64,000 nt of DNA from Senimuribacter intestinalis (lineage in GTDB: Bacteria; Bacillota; Clostridia; Peptostreptococcales; Anaerovoracaceae), in assembly GCA_943192975.1 (NCBI GenBank), contig CALPCJ010000013.1, positions 29,604 through 93,603 of the forward strand. Reading direction: 5' to 3'. The stretch's first letter is position 1. Each line of letters opens with the position of its first letter. This document shows positions 8,077-16,389 of this stretch, piece by piece. The notes under the pieces are model-generated. The model made no database searches. It was not told the DNA's origin and worked only from the letters and a program-made list of their open reading frames with translations. Made by a program: the position numbers and the translations under genes.

Positions 8077-9054
8077 TTAGTTCTGCCTGTAAATCTGCTG
8101 ACCCCGAACCGGCTGATACCGGATCAGTTCCGATGCCTCCAGATTTTCTCTTCGCATATCCACTGCCGAAATCTGATGATTATCGTAGGTAGTATAATAG
8201 TAAATTCCTCGATCCGCATTGCAGCAAGCCGTAAAGAGGGTCACCTCGTACTTGCCGTCTCCTAAATCACAGCAGCCACGCTGCTGATCTACTGCGCCTA
8301 GAATATGAAAAAACTGACTGACGCTTTCTTCTTCCGAATCATCACTGACCGAGTTCATTTTTACAAAAGAAGCCCGCACAAAGCGCGACTGAGAGGATAA
8401 ATCTCCCGGAAGCCCTAAAGCGCCCATGCCCCGGCTGTAAGCAAAAAGCGGCAGCTTATCACAAAAATGATTCTGCGGCGCGCAGGTCGACAGGCTCATA
8501 TAGTTATTCAGCTGAAACATCTGCTCCCCAAAAGGCGGATTGTTGGTCAGTACGCCCACCGGATTATCATAGATAAACAATCCCTCCGCGGTAGATTCTA
8601 GCGTGATAGCTTCCTGCTTGTCGGCAATCATCCAGTGCAGTTGCGCCGGCGGAAGACTGTCGCTGTAGGGAGTATCCAAAAGATTCACGCGCGCAAGCAG
8701 CTTCCGTGCCTCCTTTACTGAAACGCATTGTCCCAGAAGCCACGGAATCAGTTCAAATTGGGCAAGATTGCACTTCCCCTGTTTCACTTCTTTCTGATAC
8801 ACCGCGTTGCCCACAAAGTTCAGTCCTGCCATACCAAGCCCCGCTTCATTGACGGCCTCATAGTAAAGCGGCTCATCCTCCGGCACATACGCCATCCCAA
8901 TCATCGCATGGTGGTTTTCCATCGTCTCCATGTTCCGAAAGCGAAACGGATAGTTTCGCGGTGTTATGGTAACCTCGTCCCCATAAGAGAACTCATAATC
9001 CAGTGTCCTCCCAAAATAAAAGTCCTTCGTCTTGTACGTAATCGCTGTACACAT
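8077..9054 (-). CDS. bsh: choloylglycine hydrolase family (bile salt hydrolase-like)
   Basis: 325 residues, the family length. An Ntn-hydrolase that cleaves the amide bond of conjugated bile acids or, in relatives, penicillin V or N-acyl signals. The nucleophile is Cys2, exposed after Met removal (MCTAITYK). Other expected catalytic residues are present: R16 in FGRTLDYE, D19, the N83 region in GLNFVGNAVY, N171/N172 in VLTNNPPF and R224 in SSQSRFVRAS. The Asn in NFVGNA, rather than the Tyr typical of penicillin acylases, favours bile salt hydrolase. No signal peptide, as usual. Single-gene unit. Substrate preference is inferred, not proven. Confidence 0.88.
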   Translation of the reverse strand: MCTAITYKTKDFYFGRTLDYEFSYGDEVTITPRNYPFRFRNMETMENHHAMIGMAYVPEDEPLYYEAVNEAGLGMAGLNFVGNAVYQKEVKQGKCNLAQFELIPWLLGQCVSVKEARKLLARVNLLDTPYSDSLPPAQLHWMIADKQEAITLESTAEGLFIYDNPVGVLTNNPPFGEQMFQLNNYMSLSTCAPQNHFCDKLPLFAYSRGMGALGLPGDLSSQSRFVRASFVKMNSVSDDSEEESVSQFFHILGAVDQQRGCCDLGDGKYEVTLFTACCNADRGIYYYTTYDNHQISAVDMRRENLEASELIRYQPVRGQQIYRQN

Positions 9055-9213
9055 AAAATTCCTTACCCCAATCTTAACAAGATGCCGCTATGCGGCAAAG
9101 TGTATCAAAACGTTCCTATAACAAAACCTTCCTTTCGGTTATTCCTGTAAAAATATCTTTTCCCATTCTTCTCAATTTATGCCACACTTCCTAATTTCAT
9201 GCACAGATTTCCA

Positions 9214-9708
9214 TCAGTTCAGCGCTGCGGCAATTTTTTCTACTACGTCTTCTACCGTACATTCATCACAGCAAATCGTTACATCCGCATATTTTTCATA
9301 AAGCGGCACTCGCTGCTGGTAAAGATCCGCCAGAGTCTGTCCCTTTTCCAAAGTCACGCCGCGGGTTTTAATATTAGACAGCCGCTCAAGCACCGTGTCC
9401 AGCGTCACCTGCAGATACACAACGATGCCGTTTTCCTTGAAGCGATTCATCGCCTTGTCAAAATAAATAGCACTACCGCCTGTGGCAACGACATAATCCG
9501 CTCCCTTAAAATCCAGCAGCACAGATTCTTCTACCCGATGAAAATACCCATTGCCTCGACTGTCAATAATCTCCTGCAAGGTTCGCTTCTCCCGTTGCTG
9601 AATTAAAAGATCCGTGTCCACAAAACCTTTATTTAAAGTTTTTGCAAGAACAACACCCACCGTGCTCTTCCCGCAGGAGGGCATTCCCACTAAAATAATA
9701 TTCTGCAT
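9214..9708 (-). CDS. aroK: shikimate kinase family protein
   Basis: 164 residues, close to the family length. P-loop GMPSCGKST (residues 8-16), the DTD motif in FVDTDLLI and a TGGSA turn, where classical enzymes have GGG. Shikimate kinases phosphorylate shikimate in aromatic amino-acid synthesis. The usual FRxxE substrate loop reads YFHRVEE here, so this could be a clostridial shikimate-kinase-like paralogue with another substrate. It is not beside other aro genes. AGGAG is 12 bases before the ATG. Confidence 0.65.
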   Translation of the reverse strand: MQNIILVGMPSCGKSTVGVVLAKTLNKGFVDTDLLIQQREKRTLQEIIDSRGNGYFHRVEESVLLDFKGADYVVATGGSAIYFDKAMNRFKENGIVVYLQVTLDTVLERLSNIKTRGVTLEKGQTLADLYQQRVPLYEKYADVTICCDECTVEDVVEKIAAALN

Positions 9709-9805
9709 ATTTCGTTTAAACTCCTATCATTTTCACTTAGTTTTTTATTCTACCATAAATCGGTTCAGATAGCAAAGTCAGGCTTGAATCTCTGCAAAAG
9801 AATCA

Positions 9806-9835
9806 TTGGCAAACCACCCCGACCTGATGTACAAT
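9806..9835 (+). promoter_or_regulatory. probable promoter of the first XRE regulator gene
   Basis: TTGGCA (9806-9811), 18-bp spacer, TACAAT (9830-9835), about 30 nt before the proposed start codon. Confidence 0.5.
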
Positions 9836-9865
9836 ATAAGGAGGAAAATAGGAGGCACAGAATTG

Positions 9866-10567
9866 ATGAACCAGTACAGCAAAGAAGTTGGAAACAGAAT
9901 CCGCATGTTCAGAAAAGCCAAGGGCTTCAGTCAGCAGGAATTTGCAGATGCACTGCATAAAACAAAATCAACCATTTCTAAATATGAGCATGCAGCTATT
10001 GCACTGGATCTTGAAACCCTGCACGAAATATGCCAGCTTCTGCAAATACCTATGCACGCACTTTTGACAATTGCAGAGGAAGAAGACTTCTCATCTGAAA
10101 AAAACGTCGTATCTCAGTTTTATCTGTACAACCTTGCCGGACGCAGCGGCACACTCCACAGAAGTCTTGTAGAAATTTACAGCGGCAATCAAAATTCGAA
10201 TCTGCATCATCAGGAAGCTTCCATGTTCTACGGCGTTCCCTCTTTTCAGACACCCGAAAAATGCCAGGGTTTCTACTACGGTTTTATCACCAAAAAGGAC
10301 ATCTTTACGCATCTGCATTTAATCAATCAAAAAAATAATATTGAGCAGGTTTCCATCTGCTATCGCTCTAATCTGGATAACCTGCTCTTTAATATCGGTC
10401 TTCTCACCGGTCTATCCTTTGCCAATCTGGTTCCCGTCACCTGCAAGGCAGTCATTTCAGAAAAACCGCTGACAGAAAACCAGCTGCTCCTTGACGCCCT
10501 CGCCTTCGACCAGATGGAAATCAGACGCATTCGAAACACCGGTATCGTATCGCTGCAAAGGCGCTAA
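9866..10567 (+). CDS. XRE-family regulator with uncharacterised C-terminal domain (paralogue 1)
   Basis: 233 residues from ATG 9866 (AGGAGG ten bases upstream; TTG at 9863 is an alternative). Residues about 8-62 are a clear Cro/CI helix-turn-helix (RIRMFRKAKGFSQQEFADAL, then KSTISKYEHAAIALDLETL). The remaining 170 residues are not recognised, but align with the C-terminal half of the gene at 40877-41578, which has exactly the same length (shared ASxFYG, YYxG, long aliphatic strand then KCIATENPLT / KAVISEKPLT). Convergent and overlapping by 4 bp with brnQ, which it may regulate. Ligand unknown. Confidence 0.85.
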   Translation: MNQYSKEVGNRIRMFRKAKGFSQQEFADALHKTKSTISKYEHAAIALDLETLHEICQLLQIPMHALLTIAEEEDFSSEKNVVSQFYLYNLAGRSGTLHRSLVEIYSGNQNSNLHHQEASMFYGVPSFQTPEKCQGFYYGFITKKDIFTHLHLINQKNNIEQVSICYRSNLDNLLFNIGLLTGLSFANLVPVTCKAVISEKPLTENQLLLDALAFDQMEIRRIRNTGIVSLQRR

Positions 10568-11829
10568 ATTTTCTTCGTTTTCAGCACGCCCAGCACTGTA
10601 AAAATCCCTGCCGGGATAATCCAGCCGAAGCCCAGTCCGGACAGCGGCAGCAGATTTGCAAAGATATCAATGTCGAAGATATTTCCAATCTGCAAAAGCA
10701 CCGATGCTGCAAAGGCGCCAAATGCTGCAAAGCGGTAGGTCGTTTCTGACCGAATCCACCTTCCCAAAAATCCAAATACCACCAGCACAATCAACACCGG
10801 ATAAATCAAATCCAGTACCGGCGCTGCCATAGAAATAATCGTTGAAGTTCCAAAATTGGAAATGACCCAAGAAACCAGCGTAAATACAGCTACCAGCACT
10901 TCATACTTTACACCTGTTTTTTCTGCAAAGAAGGAAGCAATAGAAGTCAAAAGTCCGACTGCCGTCGTCAGACAGGCAAAAGCGACAATTACCCCCAGAA
11001 GAAGCATGCCTGGTTTTCCCAGAAGCTGTTCTGTCAGCAAAATCAGAAGTTGTGCCTGACTCAGTTGTTCCTTTACAGAAACCGACATAGTTGCGCCTAT
11101 ATAGGCAAGCCCACCATACACCACGACTAGCAATACCGTTGCAATAAGACCACCCCTTAGAATCAGCGCAGAGTGTTCCTTCTGCTGGCTATATCCTTTC
11201 TGACGAATGGTCATCAAAATCGCTACAGAGAAAATATATGCAGCCATCATATCCATAGTCTGATAGCCGGACAGCAGTCCGTTTCTCACAACACTCCCCG
11301 TCTGGGCAGAAGGTCCGATTTCCCCAAGAGGTGTTACAATTCCTTTTCCAATCATTACTAAAAGTGCAACAAACATCACAGGCGCCATAAATTTCCCTAC
11401 AAGATCTACAACCTTGCTCTGTTTTGCGCTGAGAAGAAATGCGACTGCAAAGAAAATCCCAGTAAATAACCAGGAGTTTATTGCTCCCAGGTTCGGTACT
11501 ACACCGACCTCATAGGTAATTGCCGCCGTCCTAGGAACCGCTACAAAAGGTCCAATGCACAGACAGTTAAGCGCAAGAACCACAGTAGAAATTTTATTTC
11601 CAAGCTTTCCCGTAAGCCCTTCTGCACCCTCTCCGCTTCCTGCAATAGCAATCATGGCAAACAAGCTCATACCGATATCAATAAAAATAAAGCATAAAAA
11701 TCCAATCAGCCAGGATCCGCCGGACTCCCAGCCTAAAAATGGAGGAAAAATAAGATTCCCTGCTCCAAAGAACATTGCAAAGAGTGCAAAGCCAATGGTC
11801 AGGGAATCAGCTGTTTTAATTTTGTTCAT
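10564..11829 (-). CDS. brnQ: branched-chain amino acid:cation symporter BrnQ
   Basis: 421 residues, about 12 hydrophobic segments. The N terminus is diagnostic for the LIVCS family (IGFALFAMFFGAGNLIFPPF). Imports Leu/Ile/Val with Na+ or H+ across the plasma membrane. A GAGGTG site precedes the ATG. Transcribed from its own promoter, and its 3' end overlaps the convergent XRE gene by 4 bp, so collision or antisense effects between the two are possible. Confidence 0.93.
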   Translation of the reverse strand: MNKIKTADSLTIGFALFAMFFGAGNLIFPPFLGWESGGSWLIGFLCFIFIDIGMSLFAMIAIAGSGEGAEGLTGKLGNKISTVVLALNCLCIGPFVAVPRTAAITYEVGVVPNLGAINSWLFTGIFFAVAFLLSAKQSKVVDLVGKFMAPVMFVALLVMIGKGIVTPLGEIGPSAQTGSVVRNGLLSGYQTMDMMAAYIFSVAILMTIRQKGYSQQKEHSALILRGGLIATVLLVVVYGGLAYIGATMSVSVKEQLSQAQLLILLTEQLLGKPGMLLLGVIVAFACLTTAVGLLTSIASFFAEKTGVKYEVLVAVFTLVSWVISNFGTSTIISMAAPVLDLIYPVLIVLVVFGFLGRWIRSETTYRFAAFGAFAASVLLQIGNIFDIDIFANLLPLSGLGFGWIIPAGIFTVLGVLKTKKI

Positions 11830-11861
11830 CTTTACACCTCACAACTAAAATTCATGAGGCT

Positions 11862-11891
11862 ATTTTATCATCTGAAATCTGCCGATGACAA
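11862..11891 (-). promoter_or_regulatory. probable promoter of brnQ
   Basis: Minus-strand TTGTCA (11886-11891), 18-bp spacer, TAAAAT (11862-11867). The spacer upstream of it (11900-12005) holds further GTTTCTTTAAAGGAAAC-like inverted stretches of unknown role. Confidence 0.55.
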
Positions 11892-12005
11892 ACATAGGGT
11901 CGTTTCTTTAAAGGAAACTTTTTCCATCTATGTATCTTGTCAAGAAACTTTTTTCTCCATTCATAGAACTTTACAGAATTCACTGTGAAAACGAGAAAAT
12001 TCACG

Positions 12006-12033
12006 AAAAAGGTTCTTTTTAAGAAACCTTTTT
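12006..12033 (-). terminator. terminator overlapping the end of the yjjB-like gene
   Basis: Arms AAAAAGGTT (12006-12014) and AACCTTTTT (12025-12033) around a 10-nt loop. The stop codon of the 12019 gene falls within the loop region, and the minus-strand arm ends in TTTTT. Confidence 0.55.
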
Positions 12034-12459
12034 ATGTCTGCGGAACATACTTCTCGGCAGAGAGAACACCGCAACCATGCCCAGCACCATAGCGCCGATG
12101 ATTTTCAGCACTGCAAAACCGCCAGACAGCCCCTGCACCGTATTTCCGATAAACAGATTATAGATCATGTTATAGATGCTAATCCCTGGAATAATGGGAA
12201 ATATCCCAGGAATCATAATCACGTTGGCAGGCACCTTGCAAAATACGGCAAGGATTCTCGCCAATAGCGCAATGACTGACGCTGCAAGAAATGACGCCAG
12301 CGCAATGGACATAAAAGGAATACAAAGGGTATAAATAATCCAGCCCGCAAGTCCCACAAGGCCGCATACGCCGCACTGTCTGCCCGGCACTTTAAACAGC
12401 ACCGCAAAAGCCGCTGTTCCGATACAGGCAGCAATGCCCTGCAATACAAATTCTATCAT
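12019..12459 (-). CDS. threonine/serine exporter, small membrane subunit (YjjB/ThrE C-terminal type)
   Basis: 146 residues with four hydrophobic segments and the PGIFPIIPGISIYNMIYNLF motif typical of the ThrE_2/DUF3815 half of threonine/serine exporters. In many Bacillota the single ThrE protein is split into two ORFs, exactly as here: the partner lies directly upstream with a TGATG stop/start overlap, implying translational coupling. Predicted to export threonine/serine or, as for YjjPB in E. coli, succinate. Confidence 0.85.
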   Translation of the reverse strand: MIEFVLQGIAACIGTAAFAVLFKVPGRQCGVCGLVGLAGWIIYTLCIPFMSIALASFLAASVIALLARILAVFCKVPANVIMIPGIFPIIPGISIYNMIYNLFIGNTVQGLSGGFAVLKIIGAMVLGMVAVFSLPRSMFRRHKKVS

Positions 12460-13217
12460 CAGACACGACCTCCCAGCTGCAATGCTAAAAATACTCCTGT
12501 GGTAATGCAGGTAAACAGTAAAATTGCGTCTACCATTCTGACCCCGCCGGAGATATAGTTCTGATCCACTAAATCCCGCACGCCATTAACAAAAGCCACA
12601 CTGGGAAGCAGCGGTATAATCGCCCCGACAATGGCTTTATCAAGATTTTCCACCATGCCCATTCTCATCATCAGCACGCAGCCTCCCGCCGCTATAAAGC
12701 TAGCAGCAATGTGCAGAAGCACATTGGAAAGATGCAGGGGTTCCAGTGCCAGAAAAAAGCCCCAAACGAGAATCCCCATCAGACAAGCTACTATGCAGTC
12801 CAACGTTCCTCCTCCGAGAAAATAGCAAAACGCTGCCGCACCGATACCAGAGCAGAGAACGTGCAGCCACTTATTATATTTCCGCCCCTGTCTAATTACC
12901 TCAAATTCTTCTATTGCGGCATCAATCTCTAAATCCATCTGCTCTATTTTTCGCGACAGATTATTCAGTTCGCAAAGTTTGTTTAGATCTACACTGGTGC
13001 TCATAATCGGCTCCAGGCTGGTCTCCCGCTCTTCTGTTCCCATTTCCAAATTGACAAACACACCGTTAGATATGATAAATACCTGCTGTTTTGTCGTTCC
13101 ATAGTGCTTTGCAATTCTCTCCATGGTCTCTTCTACACGGGCAATCTCCGCACCGCATCGCAGAAGTTGTTCCCCGACCCCTGCAGTCAGATATAACACT
13201 TTCTGTAGATATCGCAT
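12459..13217 (-). CDS. threonine/serine exporter, large subunit (YjjP/ThrE N-terminal type)
   Basis: 252 residues. The N-terminal half is soluble (residues 1-115, including GAEIARVEETMERIA and SNGVFVNLE), the DUF1212 signature of ThrE-type exporters. The C-terminal half has about five membrane helices with PLLPSVAFVNGVRD. Forms the exporter with the small subunit encoded one base downstream. PgeF lies 15 bp upstream in the same direction, so all three genes are probably one transcript. Confidence 0.87.
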   Translation of the reverse strand: MRYLQKVLYLTAGVGEQLLRCGAEIARVEETMERIAKHYGTTKQQVFIISNGVFVNLEMGTEERETSLEPIMSTSVDLNKLCELNNLSRKIEQMDLEIDAAIEEFEVIRQGRKYNKWLHVLCSGIGAAAFCYFLGGGTLDCIVACLMGILVWGFFLALEPLHLSNVLLHIAASFIAAGGCVLMMRMGMVENLDKAIVGAIIPLLPSVAFVNGVRDLVDQNYISGGVRMVDAILLFTCITTGVFLALQLGGRV

Positions 13218-13232
13218 TCCTTCGTCCTCTTT

Positions 13233-14057
13233 CTATCGTAACATCATTGCTGCCGCCATAATGCCTCGTTTTCCCTGGTGCCCCCGGTGGGAAAAGAATA
13301 CGTCCTTATGGCATTTCGTACAGAGATTCATATCGCTGAAATGTTCTGGCAAAATTCCCTCTGCCAGCAAATCATACCTGATGATTTGCTTTAAGTCAAG
13401 ATAATATTTTTCGCCTTTTTGGTAAGAAAAATTTCTAAAATTTTCGTCCTTATCAAAAAAACGCTGCGCGACATCCGTATCCACCTCAAAACAGTCTTGG
13501 CAAAGGGCAGGTCCAAGCCCTGTGATCAAATTTTCTGCAGAGCTGCCGTAGCAATCTTTCATCTTACGCACCATTTCCCTGCTGATACCGCCAAGTGTTC
13601 CTCTCCATCCCGAATGGACAAGACCGATAACTCTCTTTAGCGGATCATAAAAAAACACTGCATTGCAGTCTGCATGACCAGTTACTATAGCAATCCCCGG
13701 TACATCAGTCACAAGACCATCCACATCTTCGTAATCCTTGGGACACGTTACACCCTTTCCCGCATCCGATGCCTGCACCACTCGAATATTGGTGGTATGG
13801 GTCTGATCTGAAACGACAAGACGCTCAGCGCCAGTTCCCAATGTCTTCGCTAAAATCTCATAATTCTGCCGTATATTTTCCTCACTGTCCAGAGTTCGCG
13901 CTCCAAAATTCCAGCTGGCGGTACAGCCACCGCTCACACCGCCGTGACGCGTTGTAAACAGATGCACAAGCTCCGGATATGCCGCAAAAGCATTTAGCGT
14001 CAGGTACTGCCGCTCTCCCAATTTGTGAAGCTTATAATTTTTCGTGGATTCTTTCAT
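13233..14057 (-). CDS. pgeF: polyphenol oxidase / purine nucleoside phosphorylase family (YfiH, LACC1-like)
   Basis: 274 residues from ATG 14057, chosen because GGGGGGAAGAG precedes it. The multicopper-oxidase-like domain has the family zinc/copper triad region: LFTTRHGGVSGG, then GHADCNAVFFYDP, VHSGWRGTLGGI and GPALCQDCFEV. Members have been shown to act as purine nucleoside phosphorylases / adenosine deaminases and, in E. coli, to edit peptidoglycan precursors. Cytoplasmic. Likely first gene of an operon with the split ThrE exporter. Confidence 0.88.
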   Translation of the reverse strand: MKESTKNYKLHKLGERQYLTLNAFAAYPELVHLFTTRHGGVSGGCTASWNFGARTLDSEENIRQNYEILAKTLGTGAERLVVSDQTHTTNIRVVQASDAGKGVTCPKDYEDVDGLVTDVPGIAIVTGHADCNAVFFYDPLKRVIGLVHSGWRGTLGGISREMVRKMKDCYGSSAENLITGLGPALCQDCFEVDTDVAQRFFDKDENFRNFSYQKGEKYYLDLKQIIRYDLLAEGILPEHFSDMNLCTKCHKDVFFSHRGHQGKRGIMAAAMMLR

Positions 14058-14184
14058 TCTCTTCCCCCCAACATAAAATCTTCCATCACACATACGGATA
14101 GTATACGAGATATTTACAAAAACTACAAGAGACAGCTTGCCTCCTTTTGTTGACAGTAAGGCTTATGTAAAAGCATTTTGGAAG

Positions 14185-14367
14185 TTACAGAACTTTACCC
14201 TTTGTTGCCACAAAAAAAGGAAAATTCCTAAAGACAATACGTCGCAAGACGGATACAACACTCCTTCCGCCTATATTTTTCTCAAAAAGAAGGAGCAGCC
14301 CCATCACCGGACGCCCCTATCAATCAAATTTTCCTTTTTTCAATTATATTTCAACGTTTTTCTGCAA
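14185..14367. repeat. MITE-like element with 40-41 bp terminal inverted repeats, copy 1
   Basis: The left end (14185-14225) runs TTACAGAA, 18 nt, CAAAAAAAGGAAAAT. The right end (14328-14367) is its inverse, ATTTTCCTTTTTTC, 18 nt, TTCTGCAA. The same two ends in the same arrangement recur at 63613-63828. The interior shows no convincing gene. This fills most of the 347-bp gap between pgeF and the CpXC gene. Confidence 0.55.
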
Positions 14368-14404
14368 CGGCGATTTTCATTTCATAAATAACCCTATTAC
14401 AAAC

Positions 14405-15046
14405 TTACTCCACATCCACCCGTTCAGAAAGCCATGCGGCATTGACCTCGGCATACTTTCCGGCAGGCACTGAAAGGGACTTCAGATAATCCCGCTCCAG
14501 CTGCCCGTAGAGTTCCTCATCCAAATTAACCGTCAGTTGTTCGCCCATAGCGTTCGTATAATCCCAAATAATAAAGTAATCCTCCTCACCATCGAGATAA
14601 TACAAAAGATCCTCGCGGCGCACCTTAGGCCATTCGCCCTTTATATTCTCATAAACCAGCGCCTTGTAAAGCTCAATAATCCGGTCATCTCTACCGCCAT
14701 CAAAGATGAGAATTTTTTCTAAAAGCTCACCACCATCTTTGACTACTCGAAAAACTGCCTCTGCGTCTATCGAAGACTCCGGCAGTTCCAGACTGTTGAG
14801 CTGCGCAAGCAAAGAGTTGTCGTGTTCCGGCGCCATGTAAATGGTCAGTTTCCGATCAGGATCCATATACATCATCGGATACTCCGCCAGCGTTTCATCT
14901 CCGCACTTTGGACATTTTGCAAGGAAAAAGGACCCATTCATGACCTTCTCCTTATACGACGGCTCCACACACACATCTACAAATTCATGGATATCCATCA
15001 TAATCTCTTCCCCGCAGCCCGGGCATTTAAATTTCTCCCTCTCCAT
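14405..15046 (-). CDS. CpXC domain protein
   Basis: 213 residues from ATG 15046 (GAGGTG just upstream; overlaps scpB by 20 bp). The N-terminal zinc-ribbon-like domain has CPGCGEE and CPKCGDE pairs about 40 residues apart, the CpXC domain (PF14353), of unknown function. The C-terminal 120 residues are acidic with no recognised motif. Last gene of the mtnA-EamA-EamA-scpA-scpB operon. Confidence 0.75.
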   Translation of the reverse strand: MEREKFKCPGCGEEIMMDIHEFVDVCVEPSYKEKVMNGSFFLAKCPKCGDETLAEYPMMYMDPDRKLTIYMAPEHDNSLLAQLNSLELPESSIDAEAVFRVVKDGGELLEKILIFDGGRDDRIIELYKALVYENIKGEWPKVRREDLLYYLDGEEDYFIIWDYTNAMGEQLTVNLDEELYGQLERDYLKSLSVPAGKYAEVNAAWLSERVDVE

Positions 15047-15623
15047 AATCCACCTCTTCAATTGATATTTGTTCCATGTCCTTAGGCTCTTCCACATTAA
15101 TCACGCCTTCAATATCCTCAATCTCCGGCAATTCCTTCAGACTGGTAAATCCAAAATTCTTTAAAAACGTATCTGTTGTACCGTACAAAATGGGTCTTCC
15201 AATCCCTTCAGACCGCCCCTTTGCACAGATCAAGTCTTTCTTTACAAGACCATCGATCACCCGGTCACATTTGATGCCTCTGATCGCGTCGATTTCCCCC
15301 TTCGTTACCGGCTGTTTGTAAGCGATAATTGCCAGTACTTCCAGCGCTGACTGAGACAGCTTTTTCACCTTGACCGGCGTGCACAGTCTCTCAATAAACT
15401 CGGCATTCTCAGGTCTTGTTACAAACTGAAAAGACTTTCCCACCTGCCTGACGACAATTCCCCTGCCTTCCTGCTCATACTCATCTTTCAGTTCCAGAAA
15501 ATATTCCATCATATCCTCTTTACTGATATTAAAGAGATCTGCACAAGTCTTCACTTCCAGAGGCTCGCCCCAGATAAACATCATGGATTCCAGCGCAGAT
15601 TTGATTGTCTTCTTACTGTTCAT
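15027..15623 (-). CDS. scpB: segregation and condensation protein B
   Basis: 198 residues. Winged-helix protein that binds ScpA and Smc in the bacterial condensin complex. Typical segments include IKSALESMMFIWGEPL, LSQSALEVLAIIAYKQPVTK and GRPILYGTTDTFLKNFGF. Its start overlaps the end of scpA by 11 bp, and it is itself overlapped by the CpXC gene, indicating coupled translation. Confidence 0.95.
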   Translation of the reverse strand: MNSKKTIKSALESMMFIWGEPLEVKTCADLFNISKEDMMEYFLELKDEYEQEGRGIVVRQVGKSFQFVTRPENAEFIERLCTPVKVKKLSQSALEVLAIIAYKQPVTKGEIDAIRGIKCDRVIDGLVKKDLICAKGRSEGIGRPILYGTTDTFLKNFGFTSLKELPEIEDIEGVINVEEPKDMEQISIEEVDYGEGEI

Positions 15624-16389
15624 GTTCGATTGTCTCCTCCATGTTTTTTTCTCCCGGCAAAACCATAATATCTCCGTAAATATGCTTCTGCTCTGCGTCC
15701 AGATATTTGTCGCGCATCATCTGCAGCACAGAAGTAAAAGTAACCACCACATCATATCGATCTTTCTTGTCAGGAATCAGTTCCTTCAGATTCAGCTTGC
15801 CAATTCCCCTTGATAAGGCTGATTTAAATCGGTCTTTAATGTAGACCATTCTGCTTTCAATGGTGGCTTTTTCTCTCTCCACCCTGGTATAGTGGGCTCT
15901 GACATCTTCCTCCCGCTTTTTCTTTCGCAGAAACAGATCGAAAGCCGTCGCAAATTGCTTAATATCCAGCGCCAGATATTCATCCGGTTCTTCCAGATAA
16001 GCAGAAATATCTTCCTGCGGTTTCTCGTAAACAAAAGACATATACGCTTCTCGTTCCGCCAGAATTTCCGCACCTCTTTTAAATCGCTTGTATTCCAGCA
16101 GACGTTCAACCAGTTCGCTTCTTGGATCGTCTTCAAGCACCGTCGTGCCGTCGATGGTTGTCCTCGGCAAAATCATCTTCGACTTAATATCAATTAAAGT
16201 CGCCGCCAGCACCATAAACTCTGTGCCGATGTTAAAGTCCATCTCCCGCATCGCTTTGATATATTCTAAGTACTGTCCGGTAATTTCCGAAACCTTTATA
16301 TCATAGATACTCATCTGGGCATTCTCAATGAGATATACGAGAAGGTCAAAAGGTCCCTCAAAAATAGGCAGCTTTACTTTGTAACTCAT
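15613..16389 (-). CDS. scpA: segregation and condensation protein A
   Basis: 258 residues. Kleisin subunit bridging Smc heads. The N-terminal LPIFEGPFDLLVYLIENAQMSIYDI is diagnostic, followed by the C-terminal winged helix (VVVTFTSVLQMM). The ATG overlaps the upstream permease stop (ATGA). Downstream scpB overlaps, the standard scpAB arrangement. Confidence 0.96.
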   Translation of the reverse strand: MSYKVKLPIFEGPFDLLVYLIENAQMSIYDIKVSEITGQYLEYIKAMREMDFNIGTEFMVLAATLIDIKSKMILPRTTIDGTTVLEDDPRSELVERLLEYKRFKRGAEILAEREAYMSFVYEKPQEDISAYLEEPDEYLALDIKQFATAFDLFLRKKKREEDVRAHYTRVEREKATIESRMVYIKDRFKSALSRGIGKLNLKELIPDKKDRYDVVVTFTSVLQMMRDKYLDAEQKHIYGDIMVLPGEKNMEETIEHEQ

